A program made the translations under genes and the position numbers. A DNA stretch of 52,227 bases from Cupriavidus sp. (GTDB taxonomy: Bacteria; Pseudomonadota; Gammaproteobacteria; Burkholderiales; Burkholderiaceae): assembly GCA_031180665.1 (NCBI GenBank), contig JAPSLP010000036.1:1-52227 (forward strand). The letters are read 5' to 3'. Positions 33,482 to 41,958 of the stretch are shown in pieces. How positions within the stretch are numbered: the stretch's first letter is position 1; each line of letters starts with the position of its first letter. The notes under the pieces are model-generated. The model had not been told where the DNA came from and ran no database searches. It was given only the letters and a program-made list of their open reading frames with translations.

Positions 33482-33676
33482 GGTCGTGCGTTATTGCAAT
33501 TCGCGAACGGTAATGCGTCGGAGCGCAAAATCCGGCGCCGCCGGTGTCCGGCCGGAAGACGCGATTTGCCGCCAGCCAGGCCGCGATTCTGTGCGATAAC
33601 CGATCCGCGCCGGCATACCCATCGGTCTTTTGCGGGAGTCCCCGCCTTTTGCACCGGTTCCGCTCTGCTTGCAAGA

Positions 33677-33719
33677 AGACATTGCGACAAGACAATGGGC
33701 AACAATGGGCAAGACATTG
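33677..33719. repeat. Small repeat cluster in the convergent gap
   Basis: CAATGGGCAA occurs twice in tandem (33693-33702, 33703-33712), flanked by two direct copies of AAGACATTG. It lies between the convergent H-NS-like and DUF2917 genes. No function is apparent. The rest of the gap (33482-33726) shows nothing else. Confidence 0.6.
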
Positions 33720-33726
33720 ACGGCAC

Positions 33727-34056
33727 TCAGTTAAGTCTTTTCTTACAATCGAGCCGATCCTCCGTATTGCGCCGGGTCAACGCAATACGGGCCGGCCGCC
33801 GCCGGATTGCCGAAACGATAACGGTAACGGTGCGCCGTGCATCGAAACGCTCGCCGCAGGCCAATACGATATCCCGCGCCGCTTCGGTGCGATCGTCCGA
33901 TTCGCAGGTCAGCCATACCGCGCCTTGCAGGCAAAGCACGGTGTATCCTTGGCCGATTATCAGGCGAAGCGGTTCGGCGCCAATCTGGCCAATGCAGCCG
34001 ATTCCATCGAGCCTGTCCGTTCCGTCCATTCCGGTGAGTCGGGCGAATACATGCAT
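33727..34056 (-). CDS. DUF2917 family protein
   Basis: The 109-residue product matches the DUF2917 pattern: GAVWLTCESDDRTEAARDIVLACGERF followed by a short run of basic and hydrophobic residues, a small cupin-like beta fold. Its role is unknown. An AGGAGA ribosome-binding site lies 8 bases before the ATG, which supports it as a real gene. It is divergent from a LysR regulator with 186 bases between, an arrangement seen again and again in Burkholderiales, so the LysR protein probably controls it. Confidence 0.8.
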   Translation of the reverse strand: MHVFARLTGMDGTDRLDGIGCIGQIGAEPLRLIIGQGYTVLCLQGAVWLTCESDDRTEAARDIVLACGERFDARRTVTVIVSAIRRRPARIALTRRNTEDRLDCKKRLN

Positions 34057-34141
34057 GGCAGTCTCCTGGCGTGCCCCGCATCGGGCGGGCGCCTTGTCAT
34101 TGTGGTCAAGCGCCCGATCCCCTGGCCGGATGTTTCGGCAT

Positions 34142-34188
34142 CGCCGGTATTCCGGCGCATCATGGCCGGCGCCGATGACAAGTCATCG
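34142..34188. promoter_or_regulatory. Two dyads between DUF2917 gene and lysR, candidate operators
   Basis: CGCCGG-TATT-CCGGCG (34142-34157) and CGATGAC-AA-GTCATCG (34173-34188) are perfect inverted repeats in the divergent intergenic region. The second is the better candidate for LysR binding. Binding is inferred. Confidence 0.45.
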
Positions 34189-34202
34189 CCACCATCTCGG
34201 CC

Positions 34203-34231
34203 CATGTCCGCTCATGTCCGCTCATGTCCGC
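34203..34231 (+). repeat. Three tandem CATGTCCGCT repeats upstream of lysR
   Basis: Copies begin at 34203, 34213 and 34223 (the third differs in the last base). Each holds an ATG, the first in frame with the LysR start at 34243, so copy number could change which start is used. Confidence 0.8.
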
Positions 34232-34242
34232 ATAGGCAAGCC

Positions 34243-35163
34243 ATGACCCAGATCAGCCAGGCCGCTTCGCAGGCCCTGCGCGCGATGTCCCTCGACGCGC
34301 TGCGCGGATTCGACAGCGCGGCGCGTCATTTGAGCTTTACCGCGGCGGCCGACGAGCTGTGCCTGACGCAGTCGGCCATCAGCAAGCAGATCAAGAGTCT
34401 GGAAGACGCGCTGGGCGTGCCGCTGTTCCTGCGCGGTGCCAAGGGGCTGTCGCTGACATCCGAGGGGCGTCTGCTGCAACAGGCCGCCAGGGAGGCCATC
34501 GAACAGCTGGCCGGCACGGTCGAACGCCTGATCGCCCCCGAGCGCAGCGCGATCTCGGTCACCACCACCCCATCGTTCGCCTCGCTTTGGCTGGTGCCGC
34601 GCCTGGCGCGGTTCCAGGCGGAGGCGCCCGATATCGACGTGCGTATCGACGCCTCCGAGGCGGTCGCCAATCTGGACAGGGATGGCTTCGATCTGGCAAT
34701 CCGGCTGAGCCCGCCGGGGCAGGCCGCCACCGCGCTGCTGCGCGAACGGCTGATGCTTGTCGCCGCGCCATCGGTCGCCGCGCGCGTGCATCGCGCCGGC
34801 GACATCCGTGCCGCGACGCTGCTGGTCTATCACGATCCCCATGCGCGCTTCGGCTGGATGTCGTGGGGCGAGTGGTATCGCCGCCTGGGGCTGACGGCGG
34901 CCGCCAGTCAGCCCTGCCTGTATTTCTCGCGCTACGAACACGTCGTCGCCGCGGCGGCGCAAGGGGCGGGCGTGGCGATCGGCCGCACGCCGCTGATCCT
35001 GCCGCTGCTCGCTCGCGGCGAGCTGCAGGTGGTACTGCCGGACGCCGGAATCGACGGGATGGAATACCAGGTCGTGATCGCGGACCATGCACAGTCACGG
35101 CCCGCGGTGCACCGCTTCGAGGCCTGGTTGACGGGCGAACTGACGCGCGACGTCACCGGTTGA
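34243..35163 (+). CDS. LysR-family regulator (GcvA-like)
   Basis: The 306-residue regulator has a winged helix at about residues 15-75 (LDALRGFDSAARHLSFTAAADELCLTQSAISKQIKSLED), which is GcvA-like. The effector domain begins with ISVTTTPSFASLWLVPRLARFQ. The start is uncertain: the ATG at 34243 has only a weak purine stretch, and an in-frame ATG at 34204 lies in a 10-bp repeat. It is divergent from a DUF2917 gene, its likely target; such regulators usually also repress themselves. The inducer is unknown. Confidence 0.9.
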   Translation: MTQISQAASQALRAMSLDALRGFDSAARHLSFTAAADELCLTQSAISKQIKSLEDALGVPLFLRGAKGLSLTSEGRLLQQAAREAIEQLAGTVERLIAPERSAISVTTTPSFASLWLVPRLARFQAEAPDIDVRIDASEAVANLDRDGFDLAIRLSPPGQAATALLRERLMLVAAPSVAARVHRAGDIRAATLLVYHDPHARFGWMSWGEWYRRLGLTAAASQPCLYFSRYEHVVAAAAQGAGVAIGRTPLILPLLARGELQVVLPDAGIDGMEYQVVIADHAQSRPAVHRFEAWLTGELTRDVTG

Positions 35164-35218
35164 CCAGAGCCGCCACGCGCCTCGCCCGCGACCGGCGACG
35201 CCGGGCCATGCCGGGCCA

Positions 35219-36295
35219 TCAGAAGCGATGGCGCACGCCAACTCCGTAGTTGTTGCCGTGGGACAGCCCGCCGACCTTGTCGTAGTAATAGGCGACATAG
35301 ACGTCGGTGCGCTTGGACAGGTTGTAGTCGTAGGCCACCGCCGCGGTGTTGCGCTCGACGTCGGCGACATCGTTCCTGACCTTGCCGTAGGCATACGACA
35401 GCAGCAGGCTGCCCGCGCCGATCGGCACCGACGCGCCGAGCTGCCCGTTGCTGTGCCTGATGTCGCCGCTCGCACTGTCGATATCCGATTGGATGTACTG
35501 GCCCTGCGCAAACAGCTTGACCACCTTGAAGTCGTAGCTCAGGCCGGCCTGTACGGCGTTCTGCTTGCGAAAGCCCACCATCGCCGCGGGCGAGGTCACG
35601 TCGCCCGGCGTGTTGTGGAACTTGACCTGCTGGAAAGCCACGGTCGCGGCAAACGGGCCGTTGAAGTAGAGCACGTTGCCGCCCCACTTGTTCTTGCCGT
35701 TGTCGCCGGCCTGCTCGCCGAAGGCGTAGATCGCATTGAAGCTGAGCCCGCCGAACTTCGGCGATGAATAGACCAGCGAATTGCTCCACCCGGAATCGCC
35801 GACGATGCCGGGGTCGTAGACCGTGCCGCCATTGCTGCTGACGTAGGTGTGGAAGATGGTCGGCGAGAAATGGTACGAATCGACCAGCGGATTGAACAGG
35901 ATGGTCGACAGGAAATAGGGCGTGGTATTGCGGCCGAGGCGGATGGTGCCGGCCCTCTCGCTCTGCAGTCCGACGTAGGCGCTGCGCGTGAACATGCCGT
36001 CGGCATCGAACCGGCCCGCGCGGCCGCCGTCGGCCCGATAGAAGCCGTTCAGATCGAAAATCGCCTTCAGGCCGTTGCCCAGCTCCTCGGTGCCCTTGAT
36101 GCCCCAATACGAGGTCTGCATGCCGCCGGCGCCGAGTACATAGGCGCGCTCGCCGCCGACCGCCTTGTTGCTGCCGACGTAGGTGTCGACTTGCCCGTAC
36201 AGCGTCACGCTGGACTGCGCCAGCACGCCCCCGCTTGCCAATGCCGCCATGGCAGCTGCCAGCGCGCGCGCCGGCCCGAATTTCGTTGTTGTCAT
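35219..36295 (-). CDS. Gram-negative general porin (porin_4 type)
   Basis: This 358-residue outer-membrane porin is of the classic beta-proteobacterial type: a signal peptide ending GGVLA, then QSSVTLYGQVDTYVGSNKA. The strand 3-4 pattern SYWGIKGTEELGNGLKAIFDLN, RSAYVGLQSERAGTIRLGRN and a terminal Phe (GVGVRHRF) follow. It forms water-filled trimers for small hydrophilic solutes. The start at 36295 was chosen because GGAGG lies 6 bases upstream; an in-frame ATG at 36307 overlaps that site. A palindrome lies in its upstream region at 36456. Confidence 0.94.
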   Translation of the reverse strand: MTTTKFGPARALAAAMAALASGGVLAQSSVTLYGQVDTYVGSNKAVGGERAYVLGAGGMQTSYWGIKGTEELGNGLKAIFDLNGFYRADGGRAGRFDADGMFTRSAYVGLQSERAGTIRLGRNTTPYFLSTILFNPLVDSYHFSPTIFHTYVSSNGGTVYDPGIVGDSGWSNSLVYSSPKFGGLSFNAIYAFGEQAGDNGKNKWGGNVLYFNGPFAATVAFQQVKFHNTPGDVTSPAAMVGFRKQNAVQAGLSYDFKVVKLFAQGQYIQSDIDSASGDIRHSNGQLGASVPIGAGSLLLSYAYGKVRNDVADVERNTAAVAYDYNLSKRTDVYVAYYYDKVGGLSHGNNYGVGVRHRF

Positions 36296-36455
36296 GCGAA
36301 CCTCCATCGTTGACCCTGATTTCTCTCGTGCCTTGTTGCCATGAGGTGTGGATGTCCTCATGTTGTCGTCGTGACATCGTCGCGATCGCGCGCGTCGACC
36401 GCCGATCGGCTGGCTCTGCCGATTGACGGGGCGTTCGGAGCAGTGTGCGCAAATC

Positions 36456-36469
36456 GGTCGGTACCGACC
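36456..36469. promoter_or_regulatory. Perfect 14-bp palindrome upstream of the porin gene
   Basis: GGTCGGTACCGACC is a perfect palindrome 161 bases upstream of the porin start, in the 285-base gap between the LysR gene (minus) and the porin (minus). It is a possible operator or cruciform. The gap shows no gene. Confidence 0.4.
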
Positions 36470-36580
36470 ACCATCATTTTTCGCGCGACGCGCTCACAAA
36501 ATGTGTGCGGTGGTGGTGCAGGGATCTGGGGTGGGGTGCAGCTCTAGCTCGAGCGGATCGACCCCGCCCGTGCTATCGCG

Positions 36581-37504
36581 CTAGGCGACCAACGTCAACG
36601 GCGGATGCAGCGCCCCGATGGCTGTCTTCAGATGTTCGGCGAATGCAGCGGCGGCCGGCGGCAGCGCGCGGCCCTTGCGCGTGGCCAGCACCAGCCGGCC
36701 CAGCGCGAGTTCGGGGTCGCTCAGCGGCACCGCGGTCAGCGTGCCCTGCCGCGTTTCGCGCAGCGTGCCGGCATGGAACTGGAAGCAGATCGCATCGGTC
36801 TGCCGGACGAAACCCTTCAGCGTTTCGACCGTGGTCGCTTCGAGCATCACGGACAGATGCAGCCGATTGCGCGCGGCGATGGCCTCGATCAGCCGGCGGC
36901 TGGCAAACGTGGGCGGGCCCAGCGCGACCGGAAAGGCCGCGCAGTCGGCCAGCCGCAGCGAGCGTCGTGCGGCGAGCGGATGGTCGGGCCGCATCATCGC
37001 GCAGAACGGTTGCGGCGCGACCGCGAGTTCCTGCAGCAGCGGACTGGCAGGGGGATCGTGCGCGAGCAGCAGGTCGGCGTCGTCCTGCTTGAGCGCAGCG
37101 ATCGACGCATCGGTGCCGCCGATCGCGACATGGAATTGCACGCCGCGATGACGCGCCTGATAGCGGCCGATCGCATCGGGCAGGAAATCGGTCGCCACCG
37201 ACTCCGCCGAGGCGATCCGCACCGAGCCGCGCACCAGCCCGCGCAACTGCGCCATCTGCGCCGCGGCCGCGTCCAGATCGGCGAGGCTGCGCCGGATCGT
37301 GGCCACCAGGACTTCGCCGGCCGAGGTCAGGCGCACGCCGCGCGGCAGCCGCTCGAACAGCGGGGTGCCGATCTGCTGCTCCACTTCGAGAATCTTGCGG
37401 TTCAGCGCGGTCGAGGCGACGTGCAGCTGTTCGGCCGCCTTGCGGATCGAACCGCAGCGGGCCACGGTGTCGAGATACAGATAGACGCGGGGAGGGGGAA
37501 GCAT
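36581..37504 (-). CDS. LysR-family regulator
   Basis: The 307-residue protein has the LysR winged helix at about residues 5-65 (YLYLDTVARCGSIRKAAEQLHVASTALNRKILEVEQQIGTPLFERLPRGVRLTSAGE) and an effector domain starting GSVRIASAESVATDFLP. It faces away from an OsmC-family gene across a 198-base region with a nested dyad at 37542-37580, so that gene is its likely target. The porin downstream in the same direction might be a second target. The ligand is unknown. Confidence 0.9.
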   Translation of the reverse strand: MLPPPRVYLYLDTVARCGSIRKAAEQLHVASTALNRKILEVEQQIGTPLFERLPRGVRLTSAGEVLVATIRRSLADLDAAAAQMAQLRGLVRGSVRIASAESVATDFLPDAIGRYQARHRGVQFHVAIGGTDASIAALKQDDADLLLAHDPPASPLLQELAVAPQPFCAMMRPDHPLAARRSLRLADCAAFPVALGPPTFASRRLIEAIAARNRLHLSVMLEATTVETLKGFVRQTDAICFQFHAGTLRETRQGTLTAVPLSDPELALGRLVLATRKGRALPPAAAAFAEHLKTAIGALHPPLTLVA

Positions 37505-37541
37505 CGGCTGGGTGCGCAGCGGCAGGAATCGGAACGATCAC

Positions 37542-37580
37542 TGCGTAGCAAGGATCGTGCGCACCGTGCGCCCCTACGCA
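37542..37580. promoter_or_regulatory. Nested dyad between lysR and osmC-like gene
   Basis: Arms TGCGTAG (37542-37548) and CTACGCA (37574-37580) form a 7-bp inverted repeat with a 25-base spacer. An inner palindrome GTGCGCAC (37557-37564) is centred within half a base of the outer dyad. This is a likely LysR-tetramer operator in the divergent region. Confidence 0.5.
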
Positions 37581-37702
37581 AGACACTGAGGTGGCGCCCT
37601 GCGCTGGCCGATCGTCCGTCCGCGTCCTATTGTGGGACGTGGTTGGGTCGGTCAGGACGGATCGCGGCCGGCCCGTGGTTTGTAACAACACTGACGGAGC
37701 GC

Positions 37703-38134
37703 ATGGCTATGCAGAAGATTGGATCGGCAAGATGGCAAGGCGGCATCAAGGACGGCGGCGGCACGATCTCCACCGAGAGCGGCGTGCTCAAGGATGCGCC
37801 ATACGGCTTCAAGGCGCGTTTCGAGGGCGGCCCCGGCACCAATCCGGAAGAACTGATCGGGGCCGCGCATGCCGGCTGCTTTTCGATGGCCCTGTCGCTG
37901 ATTCTCGGCGAGGCGGGCATGGTGCCGGACAGCATCGACACCAAGGCCACCGTGACGCTGGAAAAGGAAGGCGGCGGCTTCAGTATCACGGCGGTCCATC
38001 TGGACGTGGCGGTGCGCATCCCCGGCGCGGACCAGGCCGCCTTCGACAAGTGCGCGCAGACCGCCAAGGAGAATTGCCCGGTGTCCAAGCTGCTGAAGGC
38101 ACCGATCACGATGAATGCCACCCTGAATGCCTGA
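37703..38134 (+). CDS. OsmC/Ohr-family peroxiredoxin
   Basis: This 143-residue OsmC-type thiol peroxidase has two redox cysteines: Cys59 in AAHAGCFSMALS (peroxidatic) and Cys125 in ENCPVSKL (resolving), with EELIGAAHAGCF as the family signature. It detoxifies organic hydroperoxides in the cytoplasm. Two in-frame ATGs lie at 37703 and 37709; GGAG sits before both and the first was used. It is divergent from a LysR gene, its likely regulator. Confidence 0.93.
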   Translation: MAMQKIGSARWQGGIKDGGGTISTESGVLKDAPYGFKARFEGGPGTNPEELIGAAHAGCFSMALSLILGEAGMVPDSIDTKATVTLEKEGGGFSITAVHLDVAVRIPGADQAAFDKCAQTAKENCPVSKLLKAPITMNATLNA

Positions 38135-38277
38135 CGCCCGCTTCGCCGCCGTGCCGTGCCAAAACGGCCCGGCGGCCAGATTCGCGGGAACCGGGCGCGA
38201 AACGCGCTTTCTATAATGGACAGGGCGCAGCGCCCCGCCATCCGGCGCTGCTGCCCGCCACCTCAGGAGGCATCATC

Positions 38278-39015
38278 ATGCAGAGCAGCGAAGCGGTGCT
38301 CACGCAGGCCCGCGCGGCGCTGGCCAATCTGCCGTTCCACGGCCAGCATCTCCATCCCACCATTCATTTGCGCCTGTCCGACGGCGCACTGATCCTCGAA
38401 GGCGACGTACCGGATATCGTCGCCAAGACCCGGGCAGCGGCCCGGATGCGCAAGATCGACGGCGTATCGTGCGTGATCGACCATCTGCGCGTGGCGAACG
38501 GCGCCGCGCCCGCCGGCGATGGCGAACTGCGCAATGCCGTCTGCCAGCGGCTGCTGCAGGCGGTGGATTTCCGCAGTTGCAAGATTTGCGTGCATGCCAA
38601 GGGCAGGCTGGAAACGCTGCGCGAGGCGGTCGGCGAGCGCAGCGGCTGGATCGAGGTCAATACGGTCGATGGCATCGTGACCTTGCGCGGTCAGGTGATC
38701 AGCCTGTCCCATATGCGGCTCGCCGGTGTGCTGGCGTGGTGGTCGCCCGGCTGCCAATGCGTGGTCAATGAGCTGGAGATTGCGCCGGCCGAGCGCGACA
38801 ACGACGAGGAGATCACCGAGGCGCTGCGCCTGGTGCTCGAGTCCGACCCGCTGGTGAACGCCGACCAGATCGCCATCCGCACCGAGAACCGCGTGGTCAC
38901 GCTGGAGGGCTATGCGGGCGAGGGCGCACGCCGCCAGGCCGAACGCGATGCCTGGTATCTGCACGGCGTCGAGGACGTGGTCAATCGGATCGAACGCCGG
39001 CCCGATGCCGTCTGA
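38278..39015 (+). CDS. Triple-BON-domain protein
   Basis: The 245-residue protein consists of three BON-like units: about residues 25-72 (HLHPTIHLRLSDGALILEGDVPDI), 85-160 (a second unit around WIEVNTVDGIVTLRGQVIS) and 170-240 (LVNADQIAIRTENRVVTLEGYAGEGARRQAERDAW). No signal peptide or membrane segment is visible, so it may be cytoplasmic or use a non-classical route. BON domains bind lipids and metals or help stress tolerance, as in OsmY. A strong AGGAGG precedes the ATG. It follows the OsmC gene, both stress-related. The C-terminus is near the convergent GlxA regulator. Confidence 0.82.
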   Translation: MQSSEAVLTQARAALANLPFHGQHLHPTIHLRLSDGALILEGDVPDIVAKTRAAARMRKIDGVSCVIDHLRVANGAAPAGDGELRNAVCQRLLQAVDFRSCKICVHAKGRLETLREAVGERSGWIEVNTVDGIVTLRGQVISLSHMRLAGVLAWWSPGCQCVVNELEIAPAERDNDEEITEALRLVLESDPLVNADQIAIRTENRVVTLEGYAGEGARRQAERDAWYLHGVEDVVNRIERRPDAV

Positions 39016-39069
39016 CACCCCTGCAAGCGCTGCCGACGGGTTTGCCCCGTTTCCGGTCGGCCCGGCCGC

Positions 39070-40230
39070 TCAGGCCGCGGCATTTGCGCGCAGCGCGTCC
39101 TCCACGCGCCAATAGCGCCGCCGCGCCCGCAGCGCATAGCGGGCGCGATAGTGCGACATCGACATCCCCGTCGCCCGCTGGAACAGCCGCCGAAAGGTGG
39201 CGGCATCGGTATAGCCGCACGCCTCGGCGATCGCCTGCGTGCCGTGCAGCGATACCTCCAGCAGGGTCTTCGCGCGCTCGATCCGCAGCGCATGCAGGTA
39301 CGCCAGCGGCGTCACGCCGGTGACCTGGCGGAAATGCCGCAGCAAGGTGCGCTCGCTGACCGCGGCAGCGCCCGCCACGTCGGCCAGCCGGTATGGCGCG
39401 CCGATATGGTCCTGCAGCCAGCGTTTGGCGCGGAACACGGGGCTGTCCGCGGTGGGCGTGAGCCAGCGTTGCGCCGTCAGCACCGGTGCCAGTTGCTGGC
39501 GTTCGGCCTGCAACAGCAGCACGCGTGCACTGGCCTGGGCCAGGTCGGGATCGTGCAGATGACCCAGCACGCGCAGCATGAATTCGCTCTGCAGGGCGGG
39601 CGCCACGCTGTGGAAAACGCGCCCATGCACGCCCATCGGCTCCTCGTCGGTGAAGTCGCACTGCGGATAGCGGCGCGCCATCCAGCTCTGATAGAGCCAC
39701 GGCGCACCGAGGCGGGCGCCGTCGAGCAGTCCCAGTTCGGCGGCATAGGCGATGCCGTTGAAGGACGCCGCGATCCACCCGCCCGCCTGCGCATGCCGCT
39801 CCACCAGCTTGAGCACGGCGCTTTGCTGTTCGAACAGTTCGCCCAGATGCGGCGCGTTGCGCGCCATCACGCCCGGGATCACCAGCAGGGAATGCGCTGG
39901 CCCATGCGCGCGGGCAGTCTGCGCCGCGCGCGTCCGCCGGCGTGGCCGGGCCAGCCCCGGTACCGGCATCGGCAGCGCCCGCCCCGTTTCGCCGATCACC
40001 TGCCAGCTCAGGCCGCAGTCGCGGCCCGGGCGCTGCAACTGCGCGATGCCGCTGGCCGTGCGCAGCACGTCCAGTGCGGCAAACAGCGAGCCGGGCATGG
40101 CATGGGGCAGCCACAGCAGCCGCACATGCAACTGCGGCGTCGGCCGGTCGGTGACCGGCAGAGCGTCCGGTTCGGGCAAATCCGGCGCAGTGGCGTCGTC
40201 GTCGGGGCAGGGCGGCGGTGGTGCTGGCAT
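39070..40230 (-). CDS. GlxA-type AraC regulator with DJ-1/PfpI-like domain
   Basis: The 386-residue protein combines an N-terminal DJ-1/PfpI (class I amidotransferase-like) domain (about residues 35-220, LHVRLLWLPHAMPGSLFAALDVLRTASG, GWIAASFNGIAYAAELGLLDG) with a C-terminal AraC-type double HTH (about 290-375, YRLADVAGAAAVSERTLLRHFRQVTGVTPLAYLHALR). The usual catalytic Cys position in the DJ-1 fold is replaced (ASFNGIAYAA), so the domain is probably a sensor. The family controls catabolism of amino-acid-like and quaternary ammonium compounds. The start is uncertain: an in-frame TTG at 40284 extends the protein by 18 residues. Confidence 0.86.
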   Translation of the reverse strand: MPAPPPPCPDDDATAPDLPEPDALPVTDRPTPQLHVRLLWLPHAMPGSLFAALDVLRTASGIAQLQRPGRDCGLSWQVIGETGRALPMPVPGLARPRRRTRAAQTARAHGPAHSLLVIPGVMARNAPHLGELFEQQSAVLKLVERHAQAGGWIAASFNGIAYAAELGLLDGARLGAPWLYQSWMARRYPQCDFTDEEPMGVHGRVFHSVAPALQSEFMLRVLGHLHDPDLAQASARVLLLQAERQQLAPVLTAQRWLTPTADSPVFRAKRWLQDHIGAPYRLADVAGAAAVSERTLLRHFRQVTGVTPLAYLHALRIERAKTLLEVSLHGTQAIAEACGYTDAATFRRLFQRATGMSMSHYRARYALRARRRYWRVEDALRANAAA

Positions 40231-40372
40231 GGCGGGATCGACATCGGAAATGGCGATATTGGTCCTCCCCGATGCGGCGGACAAGCCCTAGCATCCCGGA
40301 TTGACTCCCGGCACAAAGCGGCGCTTGCCGCCACCGACATTCCCGATCCGGGCCTTTACTTCAGGAGACTTC

Positions 40373-41644
40373 ATGCAGCGACGCCTGCAACCCGCCGTCC
40401 GCCGCCTCGCCGCGGCGACGCTGTTCGCTTGTACCGCCGCCGCGTCCGCCGGCGTGCAGGCCGCGCCCGATGCGACCCTGTTCGAAGCGGCGCGCGCCGC
40501 GCAGCCGAAACTGATCGAATCGCTCAAGGAGATGGTGTCGATCGAATCGGGCAGCCGCAACGCGGCCGGACTGGCGCAGATGGCCGCATATGCCGAGAAG
40601 CGGCTTGCGGCGCTGGGAGCGACCACCGAGCGCGTCAAGCCGAAGAGCGGCGACAGTCCGATCGTCAAGGCGACGCTGACAGGCAGCGGCAAGGCCCGCA
40701 TCATGCTGATCGCGCATATGGACACCATCTATCCACCCAATACGCTGGCGACGCAGCCGATCCGCCAGGACGGCAACAAGCTGTATGGGCCGGGCATCGC
40801 CGACGACAAGGGCGGCATTGCGGTGATCCTGCACGCGCTGGAGATCCTGCAGGCGAGCGGCTGGCGCGACTACGCGCGCATCACGGTGCTGCTCAACGCC
40901 GACGAGGAAATCGGCTCGGAGGGCTCGGGCGAGCTGATCGCCGCGCTCGGCGAGCAGCACGACGTAGTACTGTCGTGCGAGCCGACGGCGGCCAAGGCGG
41001 TGGTCAAGGCCGAGGCGCTGCTGCTTGGCGCCAGCGGCACCGCCAGCGCGACGATGGAGGTCAAGGGGCGCGCCGCGCATGCGGGCGCCGCGCCCGAGCA
41101 CGGCCGCAACGCGCTGCTCGAACTCGCCCATCAGCTGCAGCAGACGCGCGATATCGCCAAGGCGGTGCCCGGCACGCAGCTGAACTGGACCGGCGCGCAG
41201 GCGGGCGTCGTGCGCAACCAGATTCCCGAAGTCGCGGTGGCGACCGCCGATGTGCGCACCACCGTCAAGGACGGCCCGCAGAAGCTGAAGGCGGCGCTGG
41301 AGCGCAAGGTGGCCGAGAGCCGGCTGATTCCCGATACGCACACCACGGTGTCGATGGAGGAAGGGCGGCCGCCCTTCGTCGTCAACGATAAGGGCCGTGC
41401 GCTCGCCAAGCGCGCACAGCAGATCTATGCCGAACTGGACGGCCGCCCGCTCGCGCTGGCGGAAGGAACCGGTGGCGGCACCGACGCGGGCTATGCCGCG
41501 CTGTCGGGCAAGCCGGCTGTGGTGGAGAGTTTTGGACTGGCCGGCTTCGGTTATCACGCGCGCGACGAGTACATCGAGATCGACTCGATCGTGCCCCGGT
41601 TGTATCTGATGACGCGCATGCTGCAGGAAATCGGCAAGCAATAG
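40373..41644 (+). CDS. M20 peptidase, glutamate carboxypeptidase-like
   Basis: This 423-residue secreted zinc peptidase has a signal peptide ending near residue 30 (VQA|AP). Metal ligands are visible: His115 and Asp117 (AHMDT), Asp144 (GIADDKGG), and the catalytic Glu pair E178-E179 (NADEEIGS). The dimerisation (lid) domain lies at about 225-330. The closest described group is carboxypeptidase G2 (CpG2), which removes C-terminal Glu from folates and peptides. CAGGAG precedes the ATG. A perfect rho-independent terminator lies 92 bases after the stop. Confidence 0.91.
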   Translation: MQRRLQPAVRRLAAATLFACTAAASAGVQAAPDATLFEAARAAQPKLIESLKEMVSIESGSRNAAGLAQMAAYAEKRLAALGATTERVKPKSGDSPIVKATLTGSGKARIMLIAHMDTIYPPNTLATQPIRQDGNKLYGPGIADDKGGIAVILHALEILQASGWRDYARITVLLNADEEIGSEGSGELIAALGEQHDVVLSCEPTAAKAVVKAEALLLGASGTASATMEVKGRAAHAGAAPEHGRNALLELAHQLQQTRDIAKAVPGTQLNWTGAQAGVVRNQIPEVAVATADVRTTVKDGPQKLKAALERKVAESRLIPDTHTTVSMEEGRPPFVVNDKGRALAKRAQQIYAELDGRPLALAEGTGGGTDAGYAALSGKPAVVESFGLAGFGYHARDEYIEIDSIVPRLYLMTRMLQEIGKQ

Positions 41645-41735
41645 CGCAGCAGTCGCATTCCGCGGTAATCCCCTTTCCGCGGCAGTTCCGTTCCGCAGTC
41701 GTTCCATTCAAACCAGCGCCATACCGCTGCTCCCA

Positions 41736-41773
41736 TGCGCCCGCCGGCCAACAACCGGCGGGCGCATTTTTTT
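41736..41773 (+). terminator. Rho-independent terminator after the M20 gene
   Basis: TGCGCCCGCCGG (41736-41747) pairs perfectly with CCGGCGGGCGCA (41755-41766) around CCAACAA, followed by seven Ts. This is the best intrinsic terminator in the window, 92 bases after the M20 stop. Confidence 0.93.
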
Positions 41774-41958
41774 CGCGCAACGCTGCGCGAGCCGCCAGCG
41801 CAAGTTTTGCAAGGCGTGCAGGGATTGTCTGCCGGATTCACAACGTGTGGCCTGTGCTGGCGCACAGCGGGGATCGGCACGCCCGTTGCTAGGGCTAGAA
41901 ACGCGTCGCCGGCGGCTCGCCGCACGGCGTCTTTCGCTCACCCCACAATGGAGTTTCC
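41774..41958. other. Leader region of the ferritin-like cluster
   Basis: The last part of the 314-base gap between the M20 gene and the ferritin-like cluster. A small CGCGCA/TGCGCG stem follows the terminator. No other feature or promoter motif was recognised. Confidence 0.45.

Noticed and set aside
41774..41958. A riboswitch or iron-responsive leader before the ferritin-like cluster
   Set aside because: Apart from one short stem no conserved RNA motif or Fur-box-like sequence could be recognised.
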